In this document: piece by piece, positions 62,011 to 64,000 of the stretch
Position numbering within the stretch: position 1 is the first letter of the stretch
How the letters are laid out: each line of letters begins with the position of its first letter
NCBI GenBank assembly: GCA_965237405.1
Contig: OZ250139.1
Location: 1,922,001 to 1,986,000 of the forward strand
Length of the DNA stretch: 64,000 nucleotides
Source: CAUZIB01 sp963663925
GTDB lineage: Bacteria; Acidobacteriota; Vicinamibacteria; Vicinamibacterales; UBA8438
Direction: 5' to 3'
Translations under genes and position numbers: made by a program
Notes under the pieces: model-generated
Seen by the model: the letters and a program-made list of their open reading frames with translations, nothing else
Database searches by the model: none
What the model was told of the DNA's origin: nothing

Positions 62011-63056
62011 ATGAGTTATCCATTGCGCAGGATCTCAATTGGCCGTGGTCGAGTGCTGACGGCAACCCCTGTCTTCGATACCTATTGGCAATTCGCCGCT
62101 AAACGCCAAGAAGTGAAGTGTTCTTTAGGCGTGTAAAGGGGGCAAAGCCGCCATGGACCAACGATCCGGTAATAGCAGACTATCGGTTTACCAACGCGTA
62201 CCGGGCCGCCGACCGGGTTAGTCAGTACCTGATTCGACACGTAATTTACGAAAGCTCGCAGCAGGTAGAGGAAGTCTACTTCCGCGTCCTCTTGTTCAAG
62301 CTGTTCAATCGCATCGCGACGTGGGAAGCGCTTCGTGACGGCGTTGGTCCTCCGACGTGGGCGCACTTCGATGGAGCACGGTACAACAGGGTGCTAGACA
62401 GCCTGTTCTCCGCTGGAGAGCGCCTCTACGCTGCTGCGTACATCATGCCGTCTCCGGCGCTTGGGCACACTCGAAAGCATCAGAACCATCTGGCTCTGTT
62501 GGAGCACATGATGCGTTCTCGTGCACCGCTTCAAGTCGCTAGAGCGAAATCACTACGATCTGTCTTCGAGGTCTTGAGGGGTTATCCGTCGCTAGGGCGC
62601 TTTCTGGCGTTTCAGTTCGCGATCGATCTCAACTACAGCGAACTGATCGATTTTCAAGAGTCCGACTTCGTAGTGGCGGGCCCTGGCGCTCGCAACGGGA
62701 TTCGCAAGTGCTTCACTCATACTGCAGACCTAGATGACGATGACGTGATTCGAATTGTTGCAGAGCACGCTGAGCTTGAGTTCGCGCAGCAGGGGCTCTC
62801 GTTTCAGAGCTTGTGGGGACGCCCCCTGCAGCTGATTGACTGTCAGAACCTGTTTTGCGAAGTCGATAAGTACGCGCGCGTTGCACACCCTGAGGTGAAG
62901 AGTCTTTCAAAACGAACACGGATCAAACAGCGATTCTCCCCGAATCCGGAGCCGCTCGACCAGTGGTATCCGCCCAAGTGGAGTCTCCCTATCGCCGAGA
63001 GCGCACCCGAGGAGCGGCCTGCTCCACCGATTCCAGTCCAACTGGAGCTATCGTGA
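62011..63056 (+). pseudogene. Thymine-hypermodification-type protein (HMUDK helical domain/aGPT-PPlase-like), 5-bp duplication frameshift
   Basis: From ATG 62011 the first frame encodes LTATPVFDTYWQFAAKRQEV and then a stop at 62134. The second frame continues FFRRVKGAKPPWTNDPVIAD, YRFTNAYRAADRVSQYLIRH and VIYESSQQVEEVYFRVLLFK to 63056. The junction is a tandem (GAAGT)2 at 62110-62119; removing one unit restores a single 346-residue protein. The YW.FA..RQ..F.RR, WT.DP and FTN.YRA.DRVSQYLI motifs are those of the helical domain found with 5-hydroxymethyl-dU DNA kinases and alpha-glutamyl/putrescinyl thymine pyrophosphorylases, known from phages with modified thymine. From GTG 62118 about 312 residues could still be made. 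Confidence 0.75.
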
Positions 63057-63446
63057 TCCTACGATCTGACGCGGCTCCCGGGTAACTATCGCCAGAGTCC
63101 ATCGTCCTTCTCGAAGGATGTGGCCGTCGAAGTAGCATCGAGAGCCAGCAACGGTGATCGGGACACGTGCCCAGACCGATTCTCTGGTGAGTGCGTTCTG
63201 CGGCATCGTAAGCTCGACATCCTGAAACTCCAGGTCCTCTTGTTCCTCATCAAGCGCGGCTTTGTACACTGCTTCCTTTAAAGCGAAGTGCATCGTCACG
63301 AAGCGGGCTTCAAGACCACCAACCTGTTCCAGCCTCAGGCCCTCTGCTCGGGTTAGCACCTTGCGCTGAAGATCGCGATCGCTCTTGTCGATGTGATCGA
63401 CATCAATGCCGATTCCGCCGAACTCGGCACTTGCGATCGCGACGGC
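63048..63446 (-). pseudogene. 4'-phosphopantetheinyl transferase, C-terminal part
   Basis: About 132 residues. GGIGIDVDHIDKSDRDLQRK (magnesium-binding DVD), KVLTRAEGLRLEQV, ARFVTMHFALKEAVYKAALD (the F..KEA..KA signature) and the last strand REGRWTLAIVTRE match Sfp/EntD-type transferases, which load carrier proteins with phosphopantetheine. The first third is cut off at 63447 by an insertion sequence. It converges with and overlaps the preceding gene by 9 bp. Confidence 0.82.
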
Positions 63447-64000
63447 GTATGGTGCGAAAAAGCGGCCGAGGCTAGGTCGGTGCTGGTCGAGTCTCCCAAG
63501 TAGTCTCAGGCTATGCCGCCTGCGCTGCAGTTCCTCGTCCTCACGTTCGCTGGCTGGGTGAACCGTCACCAAGACGATCTGATCGACTATCTCCGGGAGG
63601 AGAATCGGGTCCTCCGAGAACACCTGGGCCCTCGGCCGCTTCGCCTGACGGACGCCCAGCGTCGTCGACTCGCTGTGCGCGGTCACAAACTCGGCCGGCG
63701 GGTCTTGACGCAGGTCGCGGGCATCGTCACCCCGGATACGATCCTGCGTTGGTACCGGAGACTGATCGCCAAGAAATACGATGGCAGCGCCCGCCGACGT
63801 CGAGGTCGACCAATGACCCGACAAGACGTCGCCGAGCTCGTGGTCAGGATGGCGGTCGACAATCCGCGGTGGGGGGGGCTACACGCGGATCCGCGGCGCG
63901 CTCTCGAACTTCGGCCACACTATCGCCCGGACCACGGTGAAGCGGATCCTGCACGACCACGGAGTCGACCCGGCGCCCGAGCGGAGCCGGCACATGCCCG
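63447..64000 (+). mobile_element. rve-type insertion sequence, continuing past the window edge
   Basis: The terminus GTATGGTGCGAAAAAGCGGC matches 43664 and 36056. The element is open at the right edge. Confidence 0.82.
63513..64000 (+). pseudogene. rve-type transposase, 5' part with a homopolymer frameshift
   Basis: MPPALQFLVLTFAGWVNRHQ, RLTDAQRRRLAVRGHKLGRR and GIVTPDTILRWYRRLIAKKY are in frame to VRMAVDNPRWGG. A run of eight G (63871-63878) then shifts the frame; with one G fewer it would continue YTRIRGALSNFGHTIARTTV, as in the intact copy. Either a real slippage mutation or a read error. Confidence 0.82.

Overview
The window looks like a high-GC, Gram-negative chromosome, most likely of an acidobacterium related to the Vicinamibacteria. 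The evidence is a large TonB-dependent receptor with an N-terminal carboxypeptidase-regulatory domain beside a lipoprotein amidohydrolase, the C-terminus of a DUF5916-type outer-membrane protein, a secreted protein of a type common in that group, a PagL-type lipid A deacylase and a DUF2520 Rossmann protein. This assignment rests on family habits, since no rRNA or marker gene is present. The chromosome is heavily colonised and eroded by mobile DNA: I count at least eight transposable-element types in about twenty-five full or broken copies, many nested, and most ordinary genes next to them are truncated or frameshifted.

Layout. 0-5.4 kb: DUF2520 protein (partial), a decayed amidohydrolase, a terminator and the TonB receptor. 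5.6-8.9 kb: a broken rve transposase, then an IS5-type element split by an IS1182-type element, then an IS6 remnant. 9.0-10.8 kb: an intact acyl-CoA ligase and a HepT toxin remnant. 10.9-14.4 kb: an IS6 element fused to the 5' part of a group II intron, a decayed tyrosine integrase and the 3' half of a tRNA-Arg gene. 14.7-20.2 kb: a YCII-like gene, integrase and RarD remnants, recD2, an intact integrase and a truncated membrane gene. 20.4-22.5 kb: an IS6-type element split by an IS3-type element.

23.1-33.0 kb is the most unusual block, an integrative element of different, more AT-rich composition: leftward zinc-ribbon and integrase genes, then a rightward run of a small protein, a HTH/AlpA-like regulator, a PrimPol primase, an AAA_25 helicase, an iteron-like cluster, an HGG-motif (small-terminase-like) protein, TubC-like small proteins and several unknowns. 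It ends in two 220-bp direct repeats with conserved stem-loops that flank a reverse-oriented membrane protein. No capsid or tail genes are visible. The layout resembles a phage-inducible chromosomal island (phage satellite), here itself invaded by an IS3-type element.

33-48 kb: mostly insertion sequences, with a frameshifted UvrD/helicase-IV-like gene carrying zinc ribbons, an ADP-ribosylglycohydrolase remnant and fragments of acidobacterial secreted or outer-membrane proteins. At 44.1-47.6 kb two identical IS110 copies face each other across an IS6 element, forming a 1.4-kb-arm palindrome. 48.4-53.0 kb: UspA, then an uncharacterised protein, a DUF4238 protein and a SIR2-like protein, a possible defence cluster. 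53-64 kb: further IS copies, PagL, a nucleoside 2-deoxyribosyltransferase, a ParE-type toxin-antitoxin pair, an ICMT-like methyltransferase, a thymine-hypermodification-type helical protein gene broken by a 5-bp duplication, and a truncated phosphopantetheinyl transferase.

All identifications come from reading motifs and comparing copies within the window. No database search was run.
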